The notes beneath the pieces were generated by a model, which worked only from the letters and a program-made list of their open reading frames with translations, was not told the DNA's origin and did not search any database. Below, in pieces: positions 11,561 through 23,401 of a stretch of DNA of 64,000 bases. Within the stretch, counting starts at the first letter, position 1; each line of letters opens with the position of its first letter. The stretch is taken from NCBI RefSeq assembly GCF_022539505.1, contig NW_025899975.1, positions 124,001 to 188,000 of the forward strand, in the 5' to 3' direction. Source of the DNA: Lolium rigidum (Eukaryota; Streptophyta; Magnoliopsida; Poales; Poaceae). Made by a program: the position numbers and the translations under genes.

Positions 11561-12336
11561 ATGGCCCCTCCAACTCGCAGCACCAACCAAGATGCAATGC
11601 TGCAGATTCTGCAAATGATGGTAGCAGATAGAGAGGCCGAAAGAGCTGAGCGACAAGCCAATCTTGCCGTACTGCAGCAAATAGCCCATAAGAACCAAGG
11701 CCATGGAAACCATGATCATCCTGGATCCAAGCTGAAGAATTTCCAGAACACTAATCCTCCCATGTTTAGCAAGAGTGAAGAGCCATTAGATGCAGATGAT
11801 TGGCTCCAAACAATGGAGAACAACCTGGAAGTTGCAGGAGCTGAAGCTGCAGAGAAAGTACTGTTTGCCACCCACTACCTGTCAGGACCTGCCAGAGCCT
11901 GGTGGACTAGTGCCCGCGCAATGAATGCATGACAGATGATGACCTGGGAAGACTTCAAACTCAAGTTCAGCAAGTACCATGTGCCCCCGGGTCTGATTAA
12001 GAAGATGAGAGATGAGTTCAGAGAACTCAAGAAAGGAAGGATGTCTGTGGTGGAATACAGTGACAGGTTTCTTACTCTGTCTAGCTAGGTACGCCCCTGA
12101 TGAGACCAACACCAACGAGAAGAAGAAGGAGAGATTCCTGAATGGACTGCATGATGAGATGCAGATTGTACTTGTGAACATCCTGTTTGCTGACCTGGAA
12201 GCCCTTGTGGACTCTGCCATCCAGATGGAAGGAAAGCTCCATCAAGACAATGAGAACCGCAAGGGCAGGATGATGAAACAGAGTGGGCCCAGCAATACCC
12301 CAAGGTATCGCCCCAACTCAAGTGGAGGATTTGCCC
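11561..12336 (+). pseudogene. gag: gag of element A, N-terminal part
   Basis: Retrotransposon capsid precursor. From MAPPTRSTNQD it runs through a typical plant gypsy gag core (motifs DADDWLQTMENNL and GPARAWW). A TGA at 11930-11932 breaks it, and there is a frameshift near 12085 in a small CTAG duplication, after which KERFLNGLHDEMQ continues in another frame. The last codons before the solo LTR read SSGGFA; gag resumes at 16627 once the insert and one TSD copy are removed. The start is the first ATG before the conserved region. It cannot make a full-length Gag. Confidence 0.85.
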
Positions 12337-15300
12337 TGTCAACACCCGGATTTTTAAGCCCGGGTGCCTATTATGCCATTCATCGCAATCCCAGGAATAT
12401 TGTTGTTGCGAGACAAAACAGTTGATATCATAAGTCATCATTCATTACAAACCATCATTGTCTTAAAAAAAGGGGATCACATGATCCAATATTACACAAA
12501 TAGTTGATCTATTGATCAACGAACAACATAATAGCGGAAGCGTAATAGGGGTGGACTATCTAGTTCCACAGGCCAACGCTTGACGTCAGAAGAACTCCTA
12601 GTTGTCGTAGACGTTCTGCTGGCCGTCATCTTCGTACTGCTGCTCCTCTTCATATTCTGGCCATTTGAATAGCCAGGGACACAGCCGTGAGTACTTTCAA
12701 AGTACTCGCAAACTAATACTATTGTAATTGCTATCAATTTTATTAAGGGGATGCTAGGCTCTAGGTTTATTTGCATAAAGCCAATTTTAGTTCATAAGCA
12801 TTTCATAAAGACTCTTCGTATGCTTAACTAACTCAAGTGGGAACATTAGTGTCATTCCCACAACTCTGTTGTGATTCACAATTCAAGTTCATCATTCATT
12901 TCACCATTCATTTCATAAATAGCTGATAGCGGTATGGCCTTTCCAGTCGTCCGTAACCGTGGACACGGCTATTCGAATAGGTTTACACTCTGTAGAGGTT
13001 GCACACTTGTGCCACAACATTTGATTACATCCGTCAGGGGTAACCCTGAATAATCGTAACTCAGTACGCGGATCATCAACCCTAACCTTTCATTTACACA
13101 CCCTAGTATAGGCACCTCTCCCCATGAGCTTGGCCTCCCAGTGAAGACAAACCGTCAGCCTGGGAACTGCACAGGGCTTGGACCGGACAGTTCACCTCAT
13201 TCACGTAATTTCACATCATTTCACATTTAACGGAGGCAGCCTCGGCATAACCCCTATGACGCTTGTTTATAGGGAACCCATACTAAGATATATAAACTTC
13301 TAGTTAGACCCTACCCATAATCAGGTATTGTGGGGGTACTTGTAAATTGGAATGGTATCGCATCTGAACCCAACCATCAGTTTTTAGCCAATTGACCAAG
13401 TCATTCATGTCATTCAAGTCATATTCACCTTCAAATCTTTCAAAGTCATTTCATTTCATAATGTTCCCATCTAGAGTAGTCAATTTTATTTATTTAGCAC
13501 TAGCCACTAGTCATGAGGGGTGCTAACTAGCTTTGATTGCCATAGGCTAACTTTGATGATCTTGTTCTACTCTAGCCAAGTGAATCATGAATCAAAAAGT
13601 ACTTTGATAAAACCAAAGCAGTAAAACTTGTAAGTAAAAGCTTGTAGTAAAACTTGGGATGGGCTCATTAAGCATAAGGTAAAATGTGGGGGTGCTTTGC
13701 TCTTGTAGAGCTTGGCACTTTGCAAGAATATTAGCTTGCCTTGGTTAGCGTACTGATCAAAGTGGTCTTCTTCTCCTTGGAAGTAGACCTCCTCCTCCTC
13801 TTGATACTCCTCGGTACTAGCGTCTAAAAACGAATACGATACATACAATCACCAAACAAAGCTTAAACACTAGACTAAGTACACACATGAGTCACACAAG
13901 CTAGGCTAACATCACAACATGATTATTAGGTTGGGTGACTTTGTTGTATTCTTAAGAAAAATAATTTCCTCTCATTACAAATATTACTTAGTGTTTCTCT
14001 TTACTTCTTGATAGAAATAATTTCCTCTCATTGAATCTTGTTAAGATTTAATCTCCTCACCAAGGTCAACCTCTTCATAATTATCACTTGGGAAAATGAT
14101 TTAAATGAGGTGATGCACCTCATGCATTTTAATAACACATGGTAATGATTTAATATCACCAACTAATTCAATGTGAGATTTAATTGACCATGGTCTCTAC
14201 CTCATGTTGAATTAGTTGAGACAAGATTTAAATGAGAGAGAAGCTCTCATACATTTTAATAAATAATCTTGCACATTTTAAATGAACTAGAAATAGCCAT
14301 AGGGCCATTTTTTAAACTAGGCCATCATCATACAAACAACTATGCAATATTTTTACACATTTGGAAAGACAATGTGAAATATGATTTTTGAGAGTTGGAA
14401 TCAACTCAAAAGCATTTTTATTCAACTTTTAATAATTGTTTGAAGTTGCAAAAAGCCCTGCCTTGTTATTTTTGTCACATTTATTATACAAATAATCTAG
14501 TGTTGGGACCAGTGTATTTTTGTAGATAATTTGACAAGGTTTACAAATATATAAAATTTACAAAATTTGGCCAAGTAGATTTTATCCTATTTAATTTTGA
14601 AAACAGCATCTGAGAGTAATTTAGGAAATTCGAAAATCAACATTTGAATTAAAAGGGCCGGCGGGAAACACTACTGGGCCTAAATGATTTAAACGGGGAA
14701 GGCCAGCCCACCACGCGTCTCGCACGCGTGGGCCGTCTGACGAGGTGGGCTCCACCCGTCAGTGCCTCGTCACACATCGAAACGGTAAGTGAGATGTGAG
14801 CCGCACGATTAGAAGTGGTCGAACGGCACACGGCCGCGGTCATCTCCGGCGAGCGGCGAGGCTACGGGCGGCGCAGGTAGGGGGTCGACGGGCTCACCGA
14901 GGCTCCAGCTAGGATGGGCAGTGTGCGTGAGGAGGTTGTCGACGACGGCGAAGCGCCTGGTAGCAGTGGCGTCTCCTGGGGCGGCGTCTAGCTCCGGCGA
15001 GCTTCTGCAGCGTAGCGCGGCAGTGAGGATGCAATTGGGTGGCGCTACGGTGCAATGTGGAGTGGCGAGGTGGCTAGGCGACTCAGAGAGAAGAGGGGAA
15101 GCGATGGGTGTGGTCGATTTGGAGCGAAGAGGTCTCCTTTTATAGCAGCTGGAGGTGGCCGTGGCGCGGGAGTGAGGTCATCGGCGACGACGCGTCTACA
15201 GGGGAGCTGGTGGACTGGCGATGACGCAGCGGGGTTGGCGAGGCTCTGGCGATGACGCAGCGCTTGATTGCGTTGAAAACGAGGGAGAGACGAGCTCGTG

Positions 15301-16621
15301 CGCGTGACGGGAGCGGCCAGTACTGTGGCGGACATCGGCGAAGCGGGCGACGTCTACGGCGTTCCCGCGGGCCAATGGCGGTGTCTGGGCGGTGACTGGT
15401 GACGTCGCGGAGCTGGTGGCGCGCAGAGAACAGGACGGGGTGACGCGAGCTGGTGGGGCAACGTGGGCTCTGGGCGTGCCCGTGGCGCTCGCCGTGCACG
15501 CTCTGGCGCGCGCGTGCACGCCTGGGCACGTCTGGGCATCGCGTTTCTGGCGCGTCTGGTGCACAAATTTGTCGAGGCTGGTGTCTAGGTTGATCAGGAG
15601 AGTGAGGGGGACGTGGTAGACATGGTGGTGCACCGTGGAATGCATCAGAGAGAGAGAGATGGCATGGTGAGGTCATGCCATGCCACGGCATGGTTGGCTT
15701 TGGTCAAAATGGTGATGATGCAATGTACCATTTCTTGTCTATTCTTCTTGGCAAGGCTCAGAGAGGTCAGAGAGGTACCAATGGTGACCTAATGTTGATG
15801 GTTGAGGCTATGAACTGCTGGACAAAGCAATGCATAGGGTTGGCAGATTGTTGCTCACCAGGTGTTTGATGAAATGGCCGCAAGAAAATTATTTTCGAAT
15901 TTTTGAATGAATTTTGGTGGGTTTGAATCATATATTATTTGCAGTAGATTGGTGGTGGTGGTGGTCAAATTTGAAGTGATTTGCAAAAATCCAAATTGCA
16001 TATGATCTTACATATGCTTCAATGTCTCTACTTTGCTTGAGCATCATTTGAATTTGAGAAAGAATTTGTGGTGATGGTTTTGGGCAAAGTTGTTCATCTT
16101 GATGTTTTCTTGGATGAGGTGCAAAGAATTGGCAATGTTTAGTTTAGAAATCTTCCAAGACAGAAGCTCAAAGAGGGCATCAGGCTATGGTTTGTCATTT
16201 TGACCATAATTGTATGTGAGCTCAAATTTGATTCAAATTTGATTTGATTTGAGTTTCTTTGATTCCAAAAGTGTTAATAAGTGTTTAGTATCCATTTACA
16301 ACTAATGGTGCAAGCCAAAATGGTCTAGGTCAAGTATTTGCAAAATTGGCCTAAACCCTATGTGAGTGAGTGTTGAATTTTTCTCAATTCTTTTCTTCTT
16401 TTATTTCTCTTCTATTTGATTGATCAAGTGATCATTGGATTAGGGTTTTGGCACACTTGCAAACACACAATCAATCATCATGGCAAAAATGCATACTTAA
16501 CATAATAATCAAGATGAGTACATGCATAGCACTTGTATTATGAAAAAGTTTTTGTTGGTTCTAAATTTTGCATTTTGGTGAAACTCTCTTTATCTCTTTA
16601 TTGAATTTTTGGGATGTTACA
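12337..16621 (-). mobile_element. Solo LTR of the element A family inserted in A's own gag
   Basis: This is one 4285-bp LTR in reverse orientation. Read on the minus strand it starts TGTAACATCCC and ends GGTGTTGACA, the same termini as A's LTRs. The 5-bp TSD TGCCC flanks it (12332-12336 and 16622-16626). No internal domain remains, so it is the product of recombination between the two LTRs of a complete copy. The GC-rich block at 14640-15690 is the promoter and leader part of the LTR, and both-strand ORFs there are by-products of base composition. It is a diverged copy, not identical to 30779-35044. Confidence 0.95.
15138..15144 (-). promoter_or_regulatory. TATA box of the solo LTR
   Basis: TATAAAA on the minus strand is followed by GGAG and a GC-rich leader, as at 32207 in the 3' LTR of A. 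Confidence 0.65.
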
Positions 16622-17493
16622 TGCCCCAAGACACAACAAGCCACCCGTGACGCTGTCACGTCCGAGTTTCCCCAATCGGAGTGGAGGACACCGAAGGCCA
16701 GGAGGCCACAACAACAACAACCATGCCAACAACAACCACTTCAACCGTGCCCCGATGAGAGCCCCCGGCAACCACAACAACACCAAAACTGCTCCAAGGA
16801 CTGGGAGCAATGCTGTCCCCATCACCCCAAAGGACAAGTCAACTGTGACTTGTTATGAATGTGGAGTTACGGGTCACTACTCCAATGAGTGCCCCAAGAA
16901 GCTAGCCAAGACTGCCCCCAATACCGCTGCACCTGCCCAGCAGCAACGCCGTGTCTCAACCGGAAGAAAGTTTTCCCCAGGCAACCCGAACAACCGCAGC
17001 GGCCGCCTCTTTCACATGAATGCCGAAGAAGCCCAAGAAGCGCCAGATGTCGTGTTGGGTATGTTTTCTGTTAACTCAGTACCTGCAAGAGTGTTGTTTG
17101 ACTCTAGAGCATCGCATTCGTTTGTTACTGAAGATTTTGCATGCACTAGTAAGATTCAACCAATCAGTTTGAAGCATGTTATGATAGTTCAAATACCTGG
17201 TTCAACGACAAAAGCTAGAAAATTTTGCAAAGATGTGCCTATCAGAATACATGAAATAGATTTTTATGCAAATTTGATAGTTCTGGGATCAAAAGGTTTG
17301 GAAGTAGTGCTGGGTATGGATTGGATGTCGAAACATCATGGATTGATTGATTGTGCCAAGAAGGCCATCACCATGACTAGTAGCACCGGAGTGTTAGTAG
17401 AACACGTGTCTGAAAGGCTGCCCAGAAAATTCACCTGCAACCAGAGTTTAGCCAAGCCAACCTTGGATCAGATCAGGGTAGTCTGTAGATACC
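16622..17493 (+). pseudogene. gag C terminus and aspartic protease of element A
   Basis: The sequence continues from 12336. A basic, Asn- and Pro-rich linker leads to a CCHC zinc knuckle (CYECGVTGHYSNEC), the nucleic-acid-binding part of Gag. A retropepsin-like domain follows. Its active site reads DSRAS instead of the usual DSGAS: the codon at 17106-17108 is AGA where GGA is expected, so the enzyme is probably dead. Other protease landmarks are intact (VVLGMDWMSKH). Element E interrupts the frame at 17494, and RT resumes after 27854 in the same frame. Confidence 0.88.
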
Positions 17494-18614
17494 TGTTGCC
17501 TGCCAAAACTCACTGGCGAGCAGTGGTTAAGCAACACGAAGAGCCGTGAAACTCCCAAGACCGCTTAGTGGGCCCTGGCGCCTCGCGTCGTCCCACAAAG
17601 TTCCAGCACACGTCCTTGCGGTTGCAAGGGCGTGCCACCTGACCTATACCTGATCAGGAAGGTGTTGGATTGCTTCAACTAGTCTCCTGCATGGTAGACA
17701 CGTAAACATTAAATACGAGCCCGATCGGCTCTCAGGTTGCCCTGTGGATCGGCTCAAAGAGCCGATCGCCCCATGGTTCACGTTGGATTTACGATGACAT
17801 GGGGATCCTGCTTGATCAAAACAAAGCTAAACCAATCTACGACAGTTTAGGGTTTTCACCGCATAACCGGAACATCCTACGCGTAGCTGGGCCTAGCAGA
17901 TACGAAAGATGATGGAAACTATTCCTAAAAGAGGCCTAAAAACCAACGTTAAGTCAATTCCCGGAACATCCCTTGTAGGAACGGTAAAACAACACCTAAC
18001 GCACTACCGGATCATCCAACCCCGAGCATAAGGCCTAATCATGCGGATATTAAACTAATCCTTGAAACAAGGAGCAACTATAACAGATCGGATCTACTAA
18101 GTAACGAACAAGCAAGGTGCTTCCCTTACACCTAAATAGGTGTAAGGACAGCTAGATATCGAGGGACGGCATTGCTAAGCAAATATGCATAAGAAAAGCA
18201 TCAATGCAAGCCCCAAAACATCTACGATAAATAGTGCTACTCGCCATCAACAACGCTTCAGCACGAGTAACACAAGGTAATGAATAAACGTATGCTGCCT
18301 AGATCGCATAAACCCTCGAAATAAGGGGTGGCGATGCGCCTGGTTTGTGTTTGTTGTGAAAGTGATTGTCCTCCTTTTCAGAAACCCTAGATACATATTT
18401 ATAGTCCGTAGACTGTCTAATGTGGGAATAATCCCAACCGTGCACGAGCCAAATTCTACCTAACCGACACGTATCCTATTATATTTACAGATATACGGGC
18501 AAACTAGCCCAAACTTTGTATACAAGGCCGATTATGTATATCTTCCGTGTATATTCTTCAAGCTCATCTCAATTACGGCCCATCTCCTGATTTAGCCAAA
18601 ATCTGGTGATAACA
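17494..18614 (-). repeat. 3' LTR of element E
   Basis: Plus-strand ends are TGTTGCCTGCC and GGTGATAACA. It contains the inverted repeat GATCGGCTC-AAA-GAGCCGATC at 17747-17767. It lacks a hairpin-forming insert present in the other LTR and is 34 bp shorter. Confidence 0.95.
18396..18404 (-). promoter_or_regulatory. TATA box in the 3' LTR of element E
   Basis: CTATAAATA on the minus strand supports minus orientation for element E. The partner LTR has the same motif at 27631-27639. Confidence 0.6.
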
Positions 18615-18633
18615 CATGCCCCCCTGGTTTTGG
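18615..18633 (-). other. Polypurine tract of element E
   Basis: On the minus strand CCAGGGGGGCATG abuts the LTR that begins TGTTATCACC. Confidence 0.7.
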
Positions 18634-18885
18634 CAATGATAATTTCAAAACCACTCTATTTTTCCTTTGAAGGGTCATGTCGTGGCAGAGCAGAACCATT
18701 GCAGTATCCTTCATCATGATACCCTGTCTTCTCAACTTCTGCATGATTGACAGTTTTGGCACTGCTTCCTCGGAAATCACCACAGCATTAAATTTCCACT
18801 AGATCCCCCTTTACTTAACCACATCGAGCAGTTCGCTTCTTCATCCTCTTGCCCCATACTAGCGATCAAAAAGTCCTCCTCCACC

Positions 18886-19401
18886 ATGGACTCATCCTCC
18901 TCCTCCGCTGCATCGGCTCTCTCCTTCCAATCTTCCTCCTCAGACGAGCCGATTCCAGGGCCCGACCAATGGGGTGAGCCGGAGTGGGACTTCGACTATG
19001 TGCCAAATGGCCCACCCGAGGCCCTCGTCGGGTCAGATGGCGACCTGCCCCTGACCGATGGGGAGGACGACCTCCGTTTCCTCATCGACGGGGAACTGGT
19101 GGCGGAGAGCGAGGATGATCTCCTCTCCTGGGGTAGCTTCGCCCCCTCCGATGAAGACGAAGAAGAAGAGGATGAGGAGGACGACGCCTCCTCCAACGAG
19201 GAGGAAGAGGATGGCGACACCTCCTCCGACGAGCCGCCAGCGAAGCGCTTCCGCGGCTGGGCCTGGTCGGATGACGACGAAGACGACGATGATGAAGAGG
19301 ACGAAACCCCCATTGAGGACTACGACAGTAGCGACGAGGAGCCCGCCAGCAGCAGCACCGGCGGCGGCTACAGTGGCGATGACGAGGCCAGCAAGGATTA
19401 G
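18886..19401 (+). CDS. 171-aa Ser/Asp/Glu-rich acidic protein, antisense to element E
   Basis: This is a complete ORF from ATG to TAG. The product opens with a Ser-rich stretch, has a middle part with motifs such as GEPEWDFDYVPNGPP, and then long runs of Glu, Asp and Ser around a basic PPAKRFRGWAWSDD segment that could act as a nuclear-localisation-like patch. It has no catalytic motif or membrane segment. AT-rich 3' sequence with AATGAA-like signals follows, and the PMD gene starts about 335 bp downstream on the same strand. It reads opposite to gag and protease. The frame is intact although most neighbours are broken. The function is unknown; an acidic nuclear or chromatin-associated role is only a guess. 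Confidence 0.55.
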   Translation: MDSSSSSAASALSFQSSSSDEPIPGPDQWGEPEWDFDYVPNGPPEALVGSDGDLPLTDGEDDLRFLIDGELVAESEDDLLSWGSFAPSDEDEEEEDEEDDASSNEEEEDGDTSSDEPPAKRFRGWAWSDDDEDDDDEEDETPIEDYDSSDEEPASSSTGGGYSGDDEASKD

Positions 19402-19736
19402 TAGTGTAGGATTAGTAGTTCCTGAGCAATCGGCTCTTCTTTTGTTCTTCCTCTCTTGAGCAATTGGCTCCTCATTGTAAAAAACCCCTCTTATTAATGA
19501 AGAAGTGCTTCTAATTAATTTTGCCGATAGTCAAAGTCAAACAATCCCCAAAAGAGCCGATGGCACCGCATCGGCCTCTACCATAAAACACGAGTAAGGC
19601 CAACCTAATTGCTCCTCCAAACGGTAACCTGCGACCTCCGTCTGAGAAAGCAAACTCAGATCCCCAAAATCGCCGCCCAAGCAGCTCCACGAATCTCAGA
19701 TCTCAACCACGCCGTCCCAACTCCACAGCACATCAA

Positions 19737-22700
19737 ATGGCGGAATCATCCAACGCCAACGCCATGGTCTCTGGTCTGAAGGTAATACTTAACCGCTTCT
19801 TCGCCATTCGAATCAACGTTAGGATTAAACAGCAAACACCTGAATTAATGTCCTATTCCGTTATTAATTTTAGGTTTCAGACATCCTGCTGCCGCATCCT
19901 TCTCTCCCAAATTCTATGTGTCTTGGCCCCCGTTCTTCCGAGAGTCCCGCTCACTTAATCTCATGCGAGGCCAATAGAATCCCCTTCGTGAACCAGAATT
20001 TAGATCTGACTTCCTGGGCCGACTGCCTACGAGCCTGGCCTAATCCTCCTGAAGATTGGGTTTCATGGTACAATAGAGTCTCCAAAACTCATCACGCCAC
20101 TTGGGAAACCGCAGGAATAGCCGATGCTTTAGCTTTATCACTGTCTCCCCTTGAGAAACATGAAAACCTTCTAAAAACCATCGGCTATTTTTGGTCTGAT
20201 GCCATGAATTGCTTCATGTTTGGTCATGGCCCCATGACACCAACCTTACTAGATGTGGTCATGATCACTGGTTTAGACATTGGATCCCCAAGCCCATCTG
20301 CCTTTAGGCTGCCAAAGGTCCCTTTCACGCTTTCTTCCAAGACAGAGTGCACAAACTGGGGTGCTTACCTTCGGCGCCACATGAAAAACAAAGGCCCAGT
20401 AACAGAGAAAGAACACACGGCCTTCCTGAATTTCTGGTTGGAACACTTCATATTTTTATGGTCCTTCACTTGCTCCAACCAAGAATTATCTTTCCCTGGC
20501 CTACGAACTCGCCAGAGGTACTCCACTTGGTATTGGCAAACTGTTTCTTGGAGAGGTCTATAGATATCTCCAGCTAATGTCTGCTAAACTGTTTTCCCAA
20601 AAGACAGTCAAAACTGGAGGTCCCTGGTGGTTTATTCAGCTCTAGGCTCAGCTGTACTTCCAAAACCAGGTCCCAAACCTTCCACCCCTGGCCACTTGCA
20701 CCTTCCCAGATACCAACGGGAGGCAGATCCGATGCACTAGCTACGACCAAGCTTTATACAGCCTTCCAGGCAGCAAACTGACCTCTAAGGGAGCATCAGA
20801 GTGGTTTAAGACTTTCTACCAAGGCCTGGACGACCCTCTCTTCTTTCCTTATACGGAGTCTGAAAATTTTGAAAATCCAGTCTCCTTCAGGTTAGATAGT
20901 TTTGCCGATGATGCTGACACTCGGCAGTTGTATTCCATCATGATCCGTCCCTTCTTCCTTCCAGTGGGCATGAGCACCTCAAACAGGATCATCAAACCTG
21001 GTTATGAGTCTTACCAGCCGGTCGTAGCAGCCCGGCAATTTGGTCTTGGACAGGTGTCTCCTCATTTCTTCCTCCACCACTTAACAGAGAGTAGAGCTAA
21101 TCTGCCCGATGTCCTCACAATTCAGAGGGGTTACTCATTCTTTGATGCTCTAGCCATCCCAATTCCTCACAACCTCTCTTTCACCTCATCAACGGATGGC
21201 TTCGAGAAATGGTGGACCATGTGGAAGACTCATGCCTTCAGGAGAGCTCTGGGACCATTGCTGAAACAACTTGACGCTGAATATGACATTCCTGCAGAAC
21301 AGGTACCACTACTAACAATTTATTTTGAAGTGGCTTGCAATGATTTCCTTTTATAACATTGCTTTGCCTCCTTGCAGCAACAAGACGGTCCGGATCCTGT
21401 AGATGATGACGGCTCCCTCTTCCAATTCCTCCCACCGGCTCCGGTGGTCCTTTTCTGCAAAAACTCCCCATCCTTAAAAAAAGGTCGTGATGCAGAGCCA
21501 ACCGATTTCACCAAAATCGGCTTCCAAGGGCAAAGCAACTTCTAGGCCAGCTGCCCCCCGAGCCTCAGCTAAGGCGAGAACAGCAGTGAGGAAGGTAGCT
21601 ACCAGGAAGACCTTGAAGCGCCAAGCCCCAACCCCAGTCCAAGAAAATTTGCATGTAGGATGATCCATGCCTTGGTTGATTTCATCCATTCTCCTGGGCT
21701 TCTGCAACATGTGTGTATTTCTTTCGCATACCTCTACTGAAGAAAACTCTAGTGAGGGGACACAGTCCAGCCGAGGGGACTCGAACTCGGGCAACTCTGG
21801 AAAAACCACCACGCAGAGCCAGCCAGACTTGGCACCGTCGGCTTCCAAGAAAAGGTCAGCCCCTGAACCTGCTGCTTCCCCAGCTCCAATCAAAGCAGGG
21901 GAGGGCGGATTACGCATGAAGAGCCGATGCATCAAGAGAGCTCGCAAGGAACCTCAAACCTCTTCATCAAACCAAGAGGTTTCGGATGTAATAACCCTCC
22001 ATATCTCATATTTCACACTAAACTGTTGCTGTCCTCATCGGCTAATCACTTCCTTTGCAGACCGATGACACCTCTAGTGGGGAAATTGAGGAAGTGCTGA
22101 TGCCATCCGCCACCCTGGACCTAGCAACTCCTAAAAGCGTAGCCGACGAAGCTGTCACTTTGGCCGAGCCCGCCGCAGAAACACAAGAGCCGATTTCCTC
22201 TTCATCGGCTGTTCCTCTGGTCTTAGGAGAGGTACGCTCCTTATCTTGGCTCCATCTTTCTCTTTTGCTGCTTACTGACATTGCTCCTATTGTCTGTCAG
22301 GGTTGTGACCTCTCAAGTCTGCTAACGTCCGACCCTGAATCCATCGAACCAGCCACTAAAGCAAGCGAGGGACCAGGCCCCAATGCTACACATAGTCACC
22401 TCCAGCAACTCAGAGCCTTGCTCTCCTCCTCAATCGAGACATTGGTTGAGAACCCCGATGAAGTGAAGAGCCTTCTTGAAGAAATCCAGCCTCATCTCCC
22501 GGTGACGTTGCAGGTGAAACTCTGGCCGGTTGTGACTCTGTCTGCTTATAAGTCAAGGGTGGAGTTGGCTCGTCAGAGAATCAGCCTACGCCACGCCCAG
22601 CTTCCATTGAAAGCCGACATTGCCGATAAATGTCGGCAGCTTAATGAGAAAAAGGCAACTTTGGACGCCAAATCTGACACTTCTGCTAGCACTACTGAAC

Positions 22701-22966
22701 TTGCGGTCTTGCGAAAGGAGCTGGAGGCCCTTGAAGAGAGGGTCCGAACGACCAAACAGCTCATCCAAGATAAGGAAGCTTTTATTGCTCACTCCCACGA
22801 AGAAGCAGAAGGCCTCAAAGCTGAACTGAAGACTGATCTGGCTGAAATTCGGGCTCTGAACAAGCAGCTGGTGACAGGTCAAGATGAGGATGATGAGGCC
22901 GAAATTGCCGAGGTGGATCGTGTCCGTGTTACCGCTCTCCATGCTCTTGATGCATTCCTTCAGTAG
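19737..22966 (+). pseudogene. Plant mobile domain (PMD) protein gene, antisense within element E
   Basis: A six-exon structure can be read: 19737-19781, 19874-21302, 21378-about 21652, about 21738-21987, 22061-22231 and 22301-22966, with GT-AG junctions. The main exon encodes a plant-mobile-domain (aminotransferase-like) protein, with landmarks such as TWETAGIADALALSLSPLEK, GPMTPTLLDVVMITGLDIG, SYDQALYSLPGSKLT and ADDADTRQLYSIMIRPFFLP. The later exons encode a basic Lys/Pro/Ser linker and a charged coiled coil (ALEERVRTTKQLIQDKEAFI). Breaks are a 1-base shift near 20500, a TAG at 20643-20645 where Trp is expected, and a shift in the A run near 21475. PMD proteins occur as host nuclear silencing factors (MAIL1/MAIN) and as transposon passengers; position inside LTRs makes this a passenger. 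Exon edges 3-4 are approximate. Confidence 0.8.
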
Positions 22967-23401
22967 AGCTTCTCCATGCGAATTGATAACTGCTCAATTG
23001 AGCTTGTACCTCTGCTTATAAAAGTTTGTACCTCTTGAGTCGATGGCTGCGCATCGGCTTTTTATTCTAGAGTCGATGTCTGTACATCGGCTGTGCTTAA
23101 AAAATTTATATTTTTTACGGCCGATTTATTTATGCATCGGCCCCCATATTTCAATGCCCATCATTCCACATACTTTGGGAAATATTTCTCGAGATGCTGG
23201 CCATTGACAACCACTGGGCACATACGTAATTTCGTACCTTATCCGTTTAAGTGCCCCCCGAGCCGATTTTTTCAAGTAATTCAGGATATCGGCTCTTTGG
23301 TCATCCTACTATGCTTGAGATAAGATTTTTGCTTTGCATTTTTTTTGGGGGCCGATCGCAGGGATCGGCCTTGCCACGTACACCTACTGATTTAGATCTT
23401 G
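22967..23401. other. Convergent 3' region between the PMD gene and gag-protease
   Basis: This is non-coding. It is strikingly rich in GCCGAT/ATCGGC words, with more than ten instances in about 430 bp. The plus-strand PMD gene and the minus-strand gag-protease end facing each other here. Confidence 0.5.

Noticed and set aside
14649..15691. Several ORFs on both strands in GC-rich DNA
   Set aside because: They lie in the promoter and leader part of the solo LTR, overlap on opposite strands and are low-complexity.
18996..19313. Poly-Ser minus-strand ORF opposite the acidic ORF
   Set aside because: It is the antisense reading of GAG/GAC codon runs, and the plus frame has a proper start, stop and composition.
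19737..22966. PMD gene as a resident host gene
   Set aside because: It lies inside an LTR pair with a matching TSD, on the strand opposite gag, and is broken by a stop and shifts.
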